From: Sporolactobacillus pectinivorans
GTDB lineage: Bacteria > Bacillota > Bacilli > Bacillales > Sporolactobacillaceae
Direction: 5' to 3'
Assembly (NCBI RefSeq): GCF_002802965.1
Contig: NZ_NXGA01000001.1
Span: 2,976,366-3,040,365, forward strand
DNA: 64,000 bases
Position 1 is the first letter of the stretch. Each line of letters opens with the position of its first letter. Positions 1-8,313 of the stretch are shown here, piece by piece. The notes beneath the pieces are model-generated. The model was not told where the DNA came from, ran no database searches, and saw nothing but the letters and a program-made list of their open reading frames with translations. Position numbers and translations under genes: made by a program.

Positions 1-408
1 TGGCCGATCCCTATTCTGGTCGCCAACGCCGCGGTGACTGCCGTAACCTTTATCGGGCTGCCCGAAGCGCGCATTCCACTGGCCGAAGCGGCGCTCTATG
101 TCGCCACCGCGCCTAAAAGCAATGCTGCGGTCGTTGGAATCGACCAGGCGCTGTCGACAGTAAAAAATGAGAAAACCGGTGAAGTCCCGATGCACCTTCG
201 CGATGCGCATTATAAAGGTGCGGAGAAGCTTGGGCACGGTAAGGGTTATCTTTACCCGCATGACTTTGAAGGCGGCTATGTCCCTCAGGACTATCTGCCG
301 GAGCATCTGCAAAACAAGAAATTCTATCACCCGTCCCCGCGCGGTTATGAACGCACAGTGCAAAAAAGATTGGACTATTTTGTCCACAGGGACCAGGAGA
401 AAAAATAA
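1..408 (+). CDS. rarA: Replication-associated recombination protein A (RarA/MgsA), C-terminal part
   Basis: The reading frame is open from base 1 to the stop at 406-408, so the gene begins before the window and only about 135 C-terminal residues are present. The segment FIGLPEARIPLAEAALYVA followed by APKSNAA is the helical tetramerisation region of RarA-type AAA+ clamp-loader-like ATPases, which act at stalled replication forks. The ATPase core (Walker motifs) lies outside the window. In B. subtilis the orthologue yrvN is also close to aspS, which supports the call. The end ...KKFYHPSPRGYERTVQKRLDYF is typical of the family. The first GTG in this frame, at 34, is an internal valine codon and not a start. 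Confidence 0.93.
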   Translation, partial: WPIPILVANAAVTAVTFIGLPEARIPLAEAALYVATAPKSNAAVVGIDQALSTVKNEKTGEVPMHLRDAHYKGAEKLGHGKGYLYPHDFEGGYVPQDYLPEHLQNKKFYHPSPRGYERTVQKRLDYFVHRDQEKK

Positions 409-442
409 GAGATTTCCTTCAACAATGACTCTTATCTTTTTT
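405..442 (+). terminator. Intrinsic terminator of rarA
   Basis: ATAAGAG (405-411, containing the rarA stop codon) pairs with CTCTTAT (429-435), followed by a T-rich run ending near 442. The stem is only 7 bp, but its position directly at the gene end supports it. Confidence 0.6.
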
Positions 443-464
443 ACTGATTAAATAAAGTTGTGTA

Positions 465-615
465 TAAAGAAAACTTGGCAAAGCCAAGCCTCTGGCGCAG
501 GCTGCGCCTTAGTTGTGACGGCCATGGATGGCCTAATGCCGAACATGCCACAGGACGTGGCGTTTTATGTTCGGCCGCTTATAATCCGCTAAAATTTTAT
601 ACTTTCTTATAGTAT
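465..615 (+). repeat. Structured interspersed repeat, family A, copy 1
   Basis: A block of about 150 bp, almost identical to 2803-2952 and related to 36210-36428. It contains four successive hairpins: 474-488 (CTTGGC/GCCAAG), 494-508 (GGCGCA/TGCGCC), 520-533 (GGCCAT/ATGGCC) and a two-tier hairpin at 538-575 (GCCGAACAT/ATGTTCGGC outside, GCCAC/GTGGC inside, loop AGGAC). The ends TAAAGAAAAC and CTTTCTTATA are loosely inverted. It fills most of the gap between rarA and rsfA and I see no coding function in it. Confidence 0.9.
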
Positions 616-734
616 AAAAAATTTTCTGATTGTCTATCCTTCTTACATAAAGTTAAAGATTATTTAAGGGAATGGCGGGGCCCTGCTTCGCAAGTTTCCT
701 TTAAGTAGCAAGAATGCAAGAAGGAGAGAATACC

Positions 735-1430
735 ATGACAAAAGTGAGACAAGATGCCTGGTCGCACGAAGACGACCTGCTGCTTGCAGAAACCGTGCTG
801 CGCCATATCCGTGAGGGAAGCACGCAGCTGGACGCATTTGAAGAAGTCGGCGACCGGCTGAACCGGACCGGCGCTGCCTGCGGTTTTCGCTGGAATGCTA
901 TCGTCCGTAGAAAATATGAGCAGGCGATCAGCATTGCCAAGAAACAGCGCAAACAAAAAAAGCGGAACGAGCAGCGCGCACGGGTTGTCCATCCATCACC
1001 CGCTATTCCTGCAATGGAAACCGCTTATCTGACCGATCCGGCAGAAGTACATCAACCGGATGAACCGGCTCACACCGTGCCTGAAAACGAGACTGAACGC
1101 CAGGCAGCTGAGCAGGACGCTATTAGTCTTCCCGAAGTCATTTCATATTTGCAGACACTTCAGCATGGCACAGCGATGAGCGACCGGCTGGAACGCGAGA
1201 ACGGACACCTGAAAACAGAAAACAGCCGACTTTTACAAAAAGTCGATGAACTGGAAAAAGAGGTCGGGAACCTGCAAAACCGGCAGCAGACCGTTGAGGA
1301 TGATTACCAGGCACTGATCGGCATCATGGATCGTGCCCGAAGAATGGTCGCATTTCAGGACCAGGCTTCCGATCAGGGCGCCACATTCAAAATGGACCAG
1401 AACGGTAATCTGGAGAAAATTGCAAAGTAA
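735..1430 (+). CDS. rsfA: RsfA/YlbO-family prespore-specific transcriptional regulator
   Basis: The 231-residue protein has an N-terminal Myb/SANT-like helix-turn-helix (about residues 5-60: QDAWSHEDDLLLAETVLRHI, then RTGAACGFRWNAIVRRKY), a basic stretch (KKQRKQKKR), a variable linker, and a C-terminal coiled coil (about 145-200). This matches the RsfA family, regulators made under sigma-F that tune forespore gene expression in B. subtilis. I chose ATG 735 because AAGGAGAG lies 7 bases upstream; the ATG at 714 has no such site. Which family member this is (RsfA, YlbO or another paralogue) cannot be settled here. A strong terminator follows at 1465. Confidence 0.85.
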   Translation: MTKVRQDAWSHEDDLLLAETVLRHIREGSTQLDAFEEVGDRLNRTGAACGFRWNAIVRRKYEQAISIAKKQRKQKKRNEQRARVVHPSPAIPAMETAYLTDPAEVHQPDEPAHTVPENETERQAAEQDAISLPEVISYLQTLQHGTAMSDRLERENGHLKTENSRLLQKVDELEKEVGNLQNRQQTVEDDYQALIGIMDRARRMVAFQDQASDQGATFKMDQNGNLEKIAK

Positions 1431-1464
1431 GAAATATCATTTAGTAAAAAAATATTATATGATG

Positions 1465-1516
1465 AAAAACAGCCGTAAGATAATGCTAGACCCCTTCTTA
1501 TGGTTGTTTTTTATTC
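1465..1516 (+). terminator. Intrinsic terminator of rsfA
   Basis: A 15-bp stem (1465-1479 with 1497-1511, two G-T pairs) is followed by a T run and lies 35 bases after the rsfA stop. Confidence 0.8.
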
Positions 1517-1706
1517 AAATTTTAAATTTACCGTCTGCCCTGAAAATAAATCCCTGTTTCCGATCAACCCCTGTTTGTCGTATAATATTTCTAAAGTCCT
1601 ACATAATTTTTATTTTCTATCGTCCAGATTAACAGATTTACCTACGGTATAGCGTTCATCCTTTGTTAAAGTACTTTTCCGAATTTCAGCAGAGAGGACT
1701 GCAATT

Positions 1707-2738
1707 ATGATTAATAGTTTAAGAGAATATTTGGAAACTGCCTGTGAACGAAAAGCCTCAGATCTTCATATTTCTGTCGGCATTCCGCCAACCATAAGGA
1801 CAAATGGTGAACTTGTAGCGCTTGAACGTCCGGACATTACTCCTGAAGATACAGAAACAATGATCAGGAGCATTTTATCGGACGAGCAATTGGCCAAACT
1901 GAACAGCCAGGGTGAACTCGATTTTTCTTTTAGCATCCCTAAGTTATCGCGATTCCGCGTTAACGCCTTCAGGCAACGTTCTTGCCTCAGTCTTGCTTTT
2001 CGGGTGATTCCGCAGAATATTCCTGATCTGGCATCGCTTCATTTACCTGATGAATTGAGGGCACTCTCTCACCGTTCACACGGACTGCTTTTGGTAACCG
2101 GCCCTGCCGGCAGTGGAAAATCAACAACGCTGGCTGCACTCGTGGACGATATGAATAAAAACGCAAGAAAACATGTTATTACACTTGAAGATCCAATCGA
2201 ATACTTGCACAAACACAATCAGTGTATTATTCAGCAGCGAGAGGTAGGAAGTGACACACAGTCATTCGCAGTCGGCCTGCGCGCCGCACTCCGCGAAGAT
2301 CCCGATGTTATTCTCGTCGGTGAATTGCATGACATGGATACTATACGAACTGCCCTTACAGCAGCTGAAACCGGTCATCTTGTGCTGGCAGCGATGCACA
2401 CGAGTGATGCCGTATCAACTGTGAATCGACTGATAGATATCTTTCCCGCTGAACAGCAGGGACAGATACGGGTTCAGCTTGCTGCTGAACTCGCTGCCGT
2501 GATCTCACAGCGCCTTTTCCCGACTTCTGATTTTTCCGGAAGAAGGGTTGCCACAGAAGTGATGATTAACAATAAGAACATTGGACATCTGATCCGTGAA
2601 GGAAAAATATATCAGATTCCAAGTGTCATTCAAGTGGATCATGCATCTGGAATGCAGACCATGGCTTCCTGTATACAAGGCCTGCTTGCCCGTAAAGCGA
2701 TCGCCACTGACGCTGTTGTACCGCTTCTGAAACGTTAG
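1707..2738 (+). CDS. pilT: PilT-type twitching-motility / pilus-retraction ATPase
   Basis: The 343-residue protein is a secretion ATPase of the PilT/VirB11 group. Visible motifs are Walker A GPAGSGKST (about residue 131), the Asp box EDPIEYLH, Walker B DVILVGELHD, the His box HLVLAAMHTSDA, and the PilT-specific C-terminal LIREGKIYQIPSVIQ, close to the AIRNLIRE signature that separates PilT from PilB/ComGA. The usual RD after GE(M/L) is HD here. In type IV pilus systems PilT powers fibre depolymerisation. RBS AGAGAGGA lies 8 bases before ATG 1707. A prepilin peptidase follows, but no pilB, pilC or pilin gene is in the window, so any fibre components must be elsewhere. Confidence 0.88.
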   Translation: MINSLREYLETACERKASDLHISVGIPPTIRTNGELVALERPDITPEDTETMIRSILSDEQLAKLNSQGELDFSFSIPKLSRFRVNAFRQRSCLSLAFRVIPQNIPDLASLHLPDELRALSHRSHGLLLVTGPAGSGKSTTLAALVDDMNKNARKHVITLEDPIEYLHKHNQCIIQQREVGSDTQSFAVGLRAALREDPDVILVGELHDMDTIRTALTAAETGHLVLAAMHTSDAVSTVNRLIDIFPAEQQGQIRVQLAAELAAVISQRLFPTSDFSGRRVATEVMINNKNIGHLIREGKIYQIPSVIQVDHASGMQTMASCIQGLLARKAIATDAVVPLLKR

Positions 2739-2802
2739 AAAATCTGTTTGAAGAGCGAAAATTCAGGATTGATCAGAATAGCTGAAACTCCCTTTTGTTT
2801 GT

Positions 2803-2952
2803 TAAAGAAAACTTGGCAAAGCCAAGCCTCTGGTGCAGGCTGAGCCTTAGTTGTGACGGCCATGGATGGCCTAATGCCGAACATGCCACAGGACGTGGCG
2901 TTTTATGTTCGGCCGCTTACAATCCGCTAAAATTTTATACTTTCTTATAGTA
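2803..2952 (+). repeat. Structured interspersed repeat, family A, copy 2
   Basis: Nearly identical to the copy at 465-615 and begins 65 bases after the pilT stop. The two-tier hairpin with inner GCCAC-AGGAC-GTGGC is intact at about 2876-2913. The second hairpin is damaged (TGAGCC in place of TGCGCC). It occupies half of the 325-base pilT to peptidase gap. The rest, up to 3063, holds only the leader of the next gene. Confidence 0.9.
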
Positions 2953-3063
2953 AAATAAAGAAACTTATCCGGCACAGGAAAGACATTTTAATCATGCATT
3001 AAACGAATACCGGAGTCTCTTTTCCGAGATCGTTTCAACCTCATAGAGGCAGGTGCACCATAA

Positions 3064-3852
3064 ATGTTTGTTATGAGCATATATGTTACCGTCGCTGGTT
3101 TGGTTCTTGGCTCTTTTTACAATGTTGTCGGTCTTCGGGTGACCGGGGGGCAATCAATTGTTGCTCCACCTTCACGGTGCCCCTCTTGCGGACAGCGTCT
3201 CAGATTTCGTGATCTGGTTCCGGTTTTTTCATTTATTATACTAAGAGGAAGATGCCGGTCGTGCCATCAAAAAATTTCAATGATTTATCCGATCATTGAA
3301 GCATCAACCGGACTGCTGTTTTTGTTTAACTTTTTTCATGCAAAGTCCACTGAAGAAATGCTAACGGGATGGCTTTTAGTTTCTCTTCTGATGATTGTAC
3401 TCGTCACAGACTTAACCAAAATGATCATTCCTGATAAAATTCTCATCTGTTTTCTTGTCTTCTTTATCATTTTCCGCTTTATTTTCCAACCTTCACCATG
3501 GTGGGATTCGCTGCTTGGTACCGCCGTCGGTTTTTCTCTTTTGGCTCTCATCGCTTTTATCAGCCGCGGGGGGATGGGCGGCGGTGATGTGAAACTTTTT
3601 GCGGTTATTGGAGCGCTTACAGGTACAAAAATGGTGCTCTTCGGTTTCTTTCTGTCTACACTTTTCGGATCTATGATTGGTATGTGTTGTTTGCTGACAG
3701 GCTTAATCAAACGGAGACAACCGATTCCTTTCGTGCCCTTCATTGCAATGGGAATGCTTGCTGCCTTTTTCTTTGGCAATGAATTATTTTCATATTATAT
3801 GAATTTTTTTGAGGCACTTAATCTCAATTTTCTGTCCGCTTTATTACCCTGA
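3064..3852 (+). CDS. comC: Prepilin leader peptidase / N-methyltransferase (A24 family)
   Basis: The 262-residue membrane protein has the two-domain layout of type IV prepilin peptidases. The N-terminal DiS_P_DiS region carries CPSCGQ and CRSCH, the paired zinc-type cysteines (about residues 39-71). The A24 domain carries both catalytic aspartates, in VTDLTKMIIPD and GGGDVKLF. About eight hydrophobic segments are visible. The enzyme cleaves and methylates class-3 prepilins (ComG or Pil pilins) on the cytoplasmic membrane face. AGGTG lies 8 bases before ATG 3064. In B. subtilis comC sits between folC and spoIIB; here that place is taken by a diguanylate cyclase and the peptidase lies beside pilT instead. 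Confidence 0.93.
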   Translation: MFVMSIYVTVAGLVLGSFYNVVGLRVTGGQSIVAPPSRCPSCGQRLRFRDLVPVFSFIILRGRCRSCHQKISMIYPIIEASTGLLFLFNFFHAKSTEEMLTGWLLVSLLMIVLVTDLTKMIIPDKILICFLVFFIIFRFIFQPSPWWDSLLGTAVGFSLLALIAFISRGGMGGGDVKLFAVIGALTGTKMVLFGFFLSTLFGSMIGMCCLLTGLIKRRQPIPFVPFIAMGMLAAFFFGNELFSYYMNFFEALNLNFLSALLP

Positions 3853-3972
3853 TTAGTATTAGTTCATCTCGAAAATGAACCGAATCAAGTAAAATTAGAA
3901 CCGAAACGCAGTCCAATCCAATGCAGCTGAGTTGATCTTCACGCTTTCGTGATTAGTCGAAGCTACATGATG

Positions 3973-4012
3973 CAAAAAACCGGGATCAAGGCATTTACCT
4001 TGATCCCGGTTT
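3973..4012 (-). terminator. Terminator downstream of 6S RNA
   Basis: A perfect 15-bp stem (3977-3991 with 3998-4012, loop CATTTA). On the minus strand it is followed by TTTTTT, so it fits termination of the 6S RNA transcript. The + strand side (TTTACTTTT) could also stop the peptidase transcript. Confidence 0.85.
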
Positions 4013-4025
4013 ACTTTTAATCTGA

Positions 4026-4226
4026 AAAACAAGAAAGTCCCGAATGTGCCGTTGTGAAGCCGCAGCTTTGAAACCCGCTCGTGAGCAGGTGGGTGCCCTG
4101 TTTCACAGTTTACGGGTCCCGGCGCGGGCATGCGTGACGAGTGAAAACAACGGACTCCCATTCAATATATGTTCGGTCAAAACATATCGACATTCGACTA
4201 ACACTTCAGGATTTCCTTCAATTTCT
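4026..4226 (-). ncRNA. ssrS: 6S RNA (6S-1/BsrA-type RNA polymerase regulator)
   Basis: About 200 nt on the minus strand, directly downstream of aspS, the same place as bsrA in B. subtilis as I recall it. The 5' part (AAATCCTGAAGTGTTAG) closely resembles the start of B. subtilis 6S-1 as I remember it. It pairs with the 3' part (CGGCACATTCGGGACTTTC): CCTGAA and GTGTT pair with TTCGGG and GGCAC with one bulged A, giving the closing stem. The middle folds into a long imperfect hairpin with a central opening, as expected for an RNA mimicking an open promoter. A strong sigma-A promoter lies just upstream and a terminator downstream. Exact ends are estimates. Short ORFs on either strand across it are not genes. 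Confidence 0.87.
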
Positions 4227-4232
4227 GAATCT

Positions 4233-4261
4233 ATAATAGCATAGTTGAAAGCGCTTATCAA
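4233..4261 (-). promoter_or_regulatory. Sigma-A promoter of 6S RNA
   Basis: Minus strand TTGATA (4261-4256), 17-base spacer, TATTAT (4238-4233). The predicted start is an A at about 4226. It lies 31 bases beyond the aspS stop. Confidence 0.85.
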
Positions 4262-4291
4262 GTACTACATTCTACCAATTTCAAGCCAAGG

Positions 4292-6064
4292 TCACTTCAG
4301 CAGTGTCGCTACATCCAGATGCAGTTCGTTGAGCTGCTGATCGCTGACTTCGCTTGGTGCATGTGTCAGCAGATCCGAGGCACTGGCTGTCTTCGGAAAA
4401 GCAATCGTATCCCTAAGGCTGGAGCGTCCGGCAAGCAGCATGACAATCCGGTCAATGCCAAGCGCCATGCCGCCATGCGGCGGAGTGCCATACTCAAACG
4501 CCTCCATCAGAAAACCGAATTGTTTTTCTGCCCGCTCTTTGGTAAAGCCAAGCACTTTAAACATTTTTTCCTGCATGTCATGATTGCTGATGCGCTCTGA
4601 ACCACTGCCCAACTCAAACCCATTCAGTATCATATCGTAAGATTGCGCACGGACACTGCCCGGATCACTCTGAATCTTGCCCATATCTTCCAGAACCGGC
4701 ATTGTGAATGGATGGTGCTCGGCAACGAACCGGTGCTCCTCTTCACTGTAAGAAAGCAGCGGAAATTCCGTGACCCAGAGGAAGTTGAACGCCGACTTAT
4801 CAATCAGGTCCAGCATCTTCCCGAGATGTAACCGTAAAGCACCCAGACTGTCAGCAACGATCTTTTTCTTGTCGGCGACAAAAAGCAGCAGGTCTCCCGG
4901 CTCAGCATTGGTCCGTTCAACGATCCGCGCCGTCAATGCCTCATCAAAGAACTTGGCGATCGGGCCTTTCATCCCACCTTCCTCAACCTTCAGCCAGGCC
5001 AGTCCCTTTGCTCCAAATGGTGACACAATAGCCCTCAGATCTTCGTCGACTTGCTTACGGGAGAAATGCGCGGCCTTGCCCTTGACGTTAATCGCCTTGA
5101 CCTGTCCGCCTTTTTCCTGGACTTCCTTAAAAACTTTCAACGTACTGTCGGCGGCAATGTCCGTCAGATCAATCAGCGTCATGCCGAATCGTGTATCCGG
5201 TTTATCGCTGCCGTACAGATCCATTGCCTGAGCATAAGTCAGACGCTTAAAGGGCCGCGGAACATCGATGCCCTTGACTTTTTTCACAAGATTAACGAGC
5301 ATTTCCTCAATCATGTCCTGAAAAGGCTTGATCTCAAAAAAAGACATTTCAATGTCAACCTGCGTAAATTCCGGTTGACGGTCGGCACGCAGATCCTCGT
5401 CGCGGAAGCAGCGGGCAATCTGATAATATTTTTCTATACCCGAAGCCATCAGCAGCTGTTTGAAGAGTTGAGGTGATTGCGGCAGTGCATAGAATTCTCC
5501 CGGGTGGACGCGGCTCGGGACGAGATAGTCGCGGGCTCCTTCCGGTGTGCTTTTTGTCAGAATCGGCGTTTCAATATCGAGAAAGTCTCTCTCATCAAGA
5601 AAACTTCTGAGCGTGTGCGTCACTCTGTTACGCATTTTAAATGTTTCAAGCATCTCCGGACGCCTTAAATCAAGATAACGGTATCTCAGGCGGACGTCCT
5701 CTGAAGCTTCGATGCTGTCTTCAATCGGAAACGGCGGCGTTTTTGATTGATTCAGCACATGAATCTCGTTGATCATGATTTCGATATCGCCGGTCTTTAT
5801 TTTTGGATTGACAGCCTCCGGATCACGCTTCGCCACTGTCCCTGTTACGGAGAGGCAGTATTCACTCCGCACCTTGTCGGCCATGTTCCAAGCCTCCTGA
5901 GAAACCTTTGGATTGAATACGATCTGCACAAAACCGGAACGATCTCTCAGGTCAATAAAAATGACACCGCCGAGGTCTCTCCTTTTTTGCACCCAACCGG
6001 CAAGGGTTACGGTTTTCCCCGCCGATTCTGCGGTCAATTCACCGCAATTTGCATTTCGATACAT
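4292..6064 (-). CDS. aspS: Aspartyl-tRNA synthetase
   Basis: The 590-residue class II synthetase charges tRNA-Asp. Visible parts are the N-terminal OB-fold anticodon domain (about 1-110), motif 2 [17 protein letters not shown] (about 217), the bacterial GAD insertion (about 290-420) and motif 3 with [15 protein letters not shown] (about 530). The anticodon-domain loop reads RRDLGG; non-discriminating enzymes usually have RRDHGG there, so this looks like an Asp-only enzyme (inference from family knowledge). It starts 3 bases after the hisS stop, with GGGGTG upstream, and is cotranscribed with hisS under the T-box at 7421-7685. Confidence 0.98.
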   Translation of the reverse strand: MYRNANCGELTAESAGKTVTLAGWVQKRRDLGGVIFIDLRDRSGFVQIVFNPKVSQEAWNMADKVRSEYCLSVTGTVAKRDPEAVNPKIKTGDIEIMINEIHVLNQSKTPPFPIEDSIEASEDVRLRYRYLDLRRPEMLETFKMRNRVTHTLRSFLDERDFLDIETPILTKSTPEGARDYLVPSRVHPGEFYALPQSPQLFKQLLMASGIEKYYQIARCFRDEDLRADRQPEFTQVDIEMSFFEIKPFQDMIEEMLVNLVKKVKGIDVPRPFKRLTYAQAMDLYGSDKPDTRFGMTLIDLTDIAADSTLKVFKEVQEKGGQVKAINVKGKAAHFSRKQVDEDLRAIVSPFGAKGLAWLKVEEGGMKGPIAKFFDEALTARIVERTNAEPGDLLLFVADKKKIVADSLGALRLHLGKMLDLIDKSAFNFLWVTEFPLLSYSEEEHRFVAEHHPFTMPVLEDMGKIQSDPGSVRAQSYDMILNGFELGSGSERISNHDMQEKMFKVLGFTKERAEKQFGFLMEAFEYGTPPHGGMALGIDRIVMLLAGRSSLRDTIAFPKTASASDLLTHAPSEVSDQQLNELHLDVATLLK

Positions 6065-6066
6065 GT

Positions 6067-7341
6067 TTACACCCCACTGCTTATCTTTGATTTAATGTAG
6101 TCTGCCAGCGAAACAAATGCGACATGTTCCTGCGTCCCGTCAGCCATATTCTTTACAACCGCCTGCTGCTGCTTCAGTTCCTCATCACCGATCACAACGA
6201 CAAATTTTGCATGGTCTCTGTCAGCCTGCTTAAACTGCGCTTTCACTTTTCGATCCATGTAATCCTTATCAGCGCGAAGCCCGGCCTGACGCAATTCATA
6301 AAGAACAACGGAAGCTTTCTTCCCGGCTTCTTCCCCGATCGTCGAGATAAAACAATCCAGTGCATCTTCGCTCTGAAGCGAGATATGTTCAACTTCCAGT
6401 GCGAGCAGCAGACGCTCAATGCTCAGGGCGAACCCGACACCAGGTGTTTCCGGTCCGCCCAGTTCGCTGACCAGGCCGTTGTATCGGCCGCCACCGGTGA
6501 GCGTCGTTATGGTTCCTTTACTGGATCCCATAATTTCAAAGGTTGTGTGATTGTAATAGTCCAGCCCTCTGACCAGTGTCGGATCCAGTTCATATTCGAT
6601 ACCCATGTCATTCAGCATTTGTTTGACTTTATCAAAATAAACTCGGGCAGCGTCTGTCAAATAATCCATGATGGACGGTGCAGTCTTCATCAGGGGATGA
6701 TTGTGGTCCTCTTTGCAGTCCAAAATGCGCAGCGGGTTTTTTTCCAGTCTTCTCTGACAATCCTCACAGAATTCACCAATGGACGGCTTGAAGTGGGAAA
6801 TCAGTGCCTCTCGGTGAGCAGCGCGGCTCTCGGGATCGCCCAGGCTGTTCAGAACCAGCTTTAATTTTTTTAGGCCGAGTGATCGATAAAAAGTCATTGC
6901 AAGAGCGATTACTTCAGCGTCAATGGACGGATCTTTGGAGCCAAGCGCTTCAACGCCGAATTGTGTGAACTGGCGCGTCCGCCCCGACTGAGGCCGTTCA
7001 TAACGGAACATAGGCCCGATATAATACATTTTTGCCGGCTGATTCGGCAGCCCGTACAACTTGTGCTCGACAAACGCCCGCACGACAGAAGCCGTTCCCT
7101 CCGGCCTCAGCGTCAGGCTGCGATCGCCCCTGTCTTTGAAACTATACATTTCTTTCTGAACAATATCGGTTGTGTCACCGACACCTCTCTGAAACAAGTC
7201 TGTCGATTCAAAAACAGGGGTACGGATCTCCTTATAATTGAACAGCGTACAGACCCTTCTTGCGGTCTCTTCGATCTTCTGCCAGACTGCCGATTCATCC
7301 GGCATGACATCGTAAGTCCCGCGTGGAATTTGAATAAGCAA
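6067..7341 (-). CDS. hisS: Histidyl-tRNA synthetase
   Basis: The protein has 424 residues from the chosen TTG start at 7341; AAGGAGGA ends 7 bases upstream and the product then begins [10 protein letters not shown] like other HisRS. The in-frame ATG at 7359 overlaps that ribosome site and is less likely. Class II motif 2 ([19 protein letters not shown]), the histidine-binding [14 protein letters not shown] and motif 3 ([15 protein letters not shown]) are intact, followed by the C-terminal anticodon domain. First gene of the hisS-aspS operon, behind a T-box leader. Confidence 0.97.
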   Translation of the reverse strand: MLIQIPRGTYDVMPDESAVWQKIEETARRVCTLFNYKEIRTPVFESTDLFQRGVGDTTDIVQKEMYSFKDRGDRSLTLRPEGTASVVRAFVEHKLYGLPNQPAKMYYIGPMFRYERPQSGRTRQFTQFGVEALGSKDPSIDAEVIALAMTFYRSLGLKKLKLVLNSLGDPESRAAHREALISHFKPSIGEFCEDCQRRLEKNPLRILDCKEDHNHPLMKTAPSIMDYLTDAARVYFDKVKQMLNDMGIEYELDPTLVRGLDYYNHTTFEIMGSSKGTITTLTGGGRYNGLVSELGGPETPGVGFALSIERLLLALEVEHISLQSEDALDCFISTIGEEAGKKASVVLYELRQAGLRADKDYMDRKVKAQFKQADRDHAKFVVVIGDEELKQQQAVVKNMADGTQEHVAFVSLADYIKSKISSGV

Positions 7342-7420
7342 AACGCATTCCTCCTTCATCTGATCTCTGTTTTCTCTTTTTAAGTGATGTTCAAAAAGTC
7401 CGGGAAAAACTGCCGGATAC

Positions 7421-7685
7421 TAAAAAAGCCCCTGTCCGCCATAAAACATGACAGACAAGGGACGAATGAACATTCGCGGTGCCACCCTTGAATTGAAACT
7501 TCATCAGAAGTTTCCTCTCAATCCGGTTAACGCCCGGCCATCGGTTCTTCCTACTTGCCATCCGGCTTTCAGAAAAACACCTCAGGAGTGTCCAACTGTG
7601 GCAGCCACGCCAGACACGCTCTCAGCCCTCGGCGCATCATCTCTTTGACAGCAAATTCCACAGTTTTTCTCCCTCACTGGTTTGT
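7421..7685 (-). promoter_or_regulatory. T-box leader riboswitch of hisS-aspS
   Basis: On the minus strand the antiterminator T-box AGGGTGGCACCGCG is at 7489-7475. It is followed by a terminator hairpin at about 7463-7428 (CCCTTGTC/GACAGGGG) and a T run. Upstream, stem I includes an 8-bp helix AACTGTGG/CCACAGTT. The loop below it reads GGACA before CTCC, so GAC (7592-7590, Asp) and CAC (7590-7588, His) overlap as possible specifier codons. Uncharged tRNA binding should allow readthrough into hisS-aspS. Confidence 0.93.
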
Positions 7686-7691
7686 CTTTTT

Positions 7692-7720
7692 ATAGTACGA
7701 ATAATCTCAGAAAATGTCAA
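7692..7720 (-). promoter_or_regulatory. Sigma-A promoter of the hisS-aspS T-box
   Basis: Minus strand TTGACA (7720-7715), 17-base spacer, TACTAT (7697-7692). Predicted start near 7685. Confidence 0.85.
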
Positions 7721-7752
7721 GGAGTGGAAAACCAATCTCTATACCGGTTACA

Positions 7753-7826
7753 TTAAGAGTCTGCGCAAAAAGGCGGCGAAGAGAGTCGCCGCTGATCATT
7801 CGGTAATTTTTTGAACACCCTCTTTA
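7753..7826 (-). mobile_element. Family B inverted-repeat element, short copy (MITE-like)
   Basis: A 68-base unit (7756-7823) with inverted ends: AGAGTCTGCGCAAAAAGGCGGCGAA on the left matches, when inverted, ATTCGGTAATTTTTTGAACACCCTCT on the right at most positions. Flanking TTA (7753-7755 and 7824-7826) looks like a 3-bp target duplication. The right end abuts the dtd stop codon. It shares CGCCGCTGATCATTCGGT and TTTTTTGAAC.CCCTCT with the long copy at 19541-19860, so it appears to be an internally deleted derivative. It carries no ORF and probably folds as a terminator-like hairpin after dtd. Confidence 0.78.
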
Positions 7827-8288
7827 ATATAATGAACCATTTTTATGCGGTTTGCTCTCCACAACTAAGGTCACTGGCCCATCATTGACCAGCGAGACTT
7901 CCATCATAGCTCCGAAAATGCCGGTTGCAACTTCAAGCCCCTGGCCCCTCAGCCTGTCATTAAAGGATTCATACAGCGGCTCAGCTTCCTCCGGCCGCGC
8001 CGCCTCGATAAAACTCGGACGCCGCCCGCGTGTTGTGTCACCATATAAAGTGAACTGTGAAACTGACAGGATCGATCCGTCGATATCAAGAATCGATCGA
8101 TTCATTTTATTCGTTTCATCTTCAAAAATACGCAGAGCGGCGATTTTATCCGCGACGTAATAAATATCCTCCTGGGTGTCGCCCACTCTGATTCCTACAA
8201 GAAGGAGCAGCCCGTGATGAATGCTTCCAACTGTCTCACCGCCAACTTCAACGACGGCTTTTTTGACGCGCTGCAGGACAACTCTCAT
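7824..8288 (-). CDS. dtd: D-aminoacyl-tRNA deacylase
   Basis: The 154-residue protein hydrolyses D-amino acids wrongly attached to tRNA. It has the two family signatures: [17 protein letters not shown] (about residues 76-92) and the C-terminal [11 protein letters not shown], which brings the cross-subunit GPVT proofreading motif. The N-terminus [15 protein letters not shown] is standard. RBS GGAGG lies upstream of ATG 8288. It lies 25 bases downstream of rel, as in B. subtilis, and probably shares its transcript. Its stop codon is overlapped by the flank of a family B repeat. Confidence 0.97.
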   Translation of the reverse strand: MRVVLQRVKKAVVEVGGETVGSIHHGLLLLVGIRVGDTQEDIYYVADKIAALRIFEDETNKMNRSILDIDGSILSVSQFTLYGDTTRGRRPSFIEAARPEEAEPLYESFNDRLRGQGLEVATGIFGAMMEVSLVNDGPVTLVVESKPHKNGSLY

Positions 8289-8313
8289 AAAACCCCATCC
8301 TCCGGTTAGAAAA

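Noticed and set aside
3895..4244. Small ORFs on both strands between the prepilin peptidase and aspS
   Set aside because: They overlap the 6S RNA and its terminator and have no ribosome sites.
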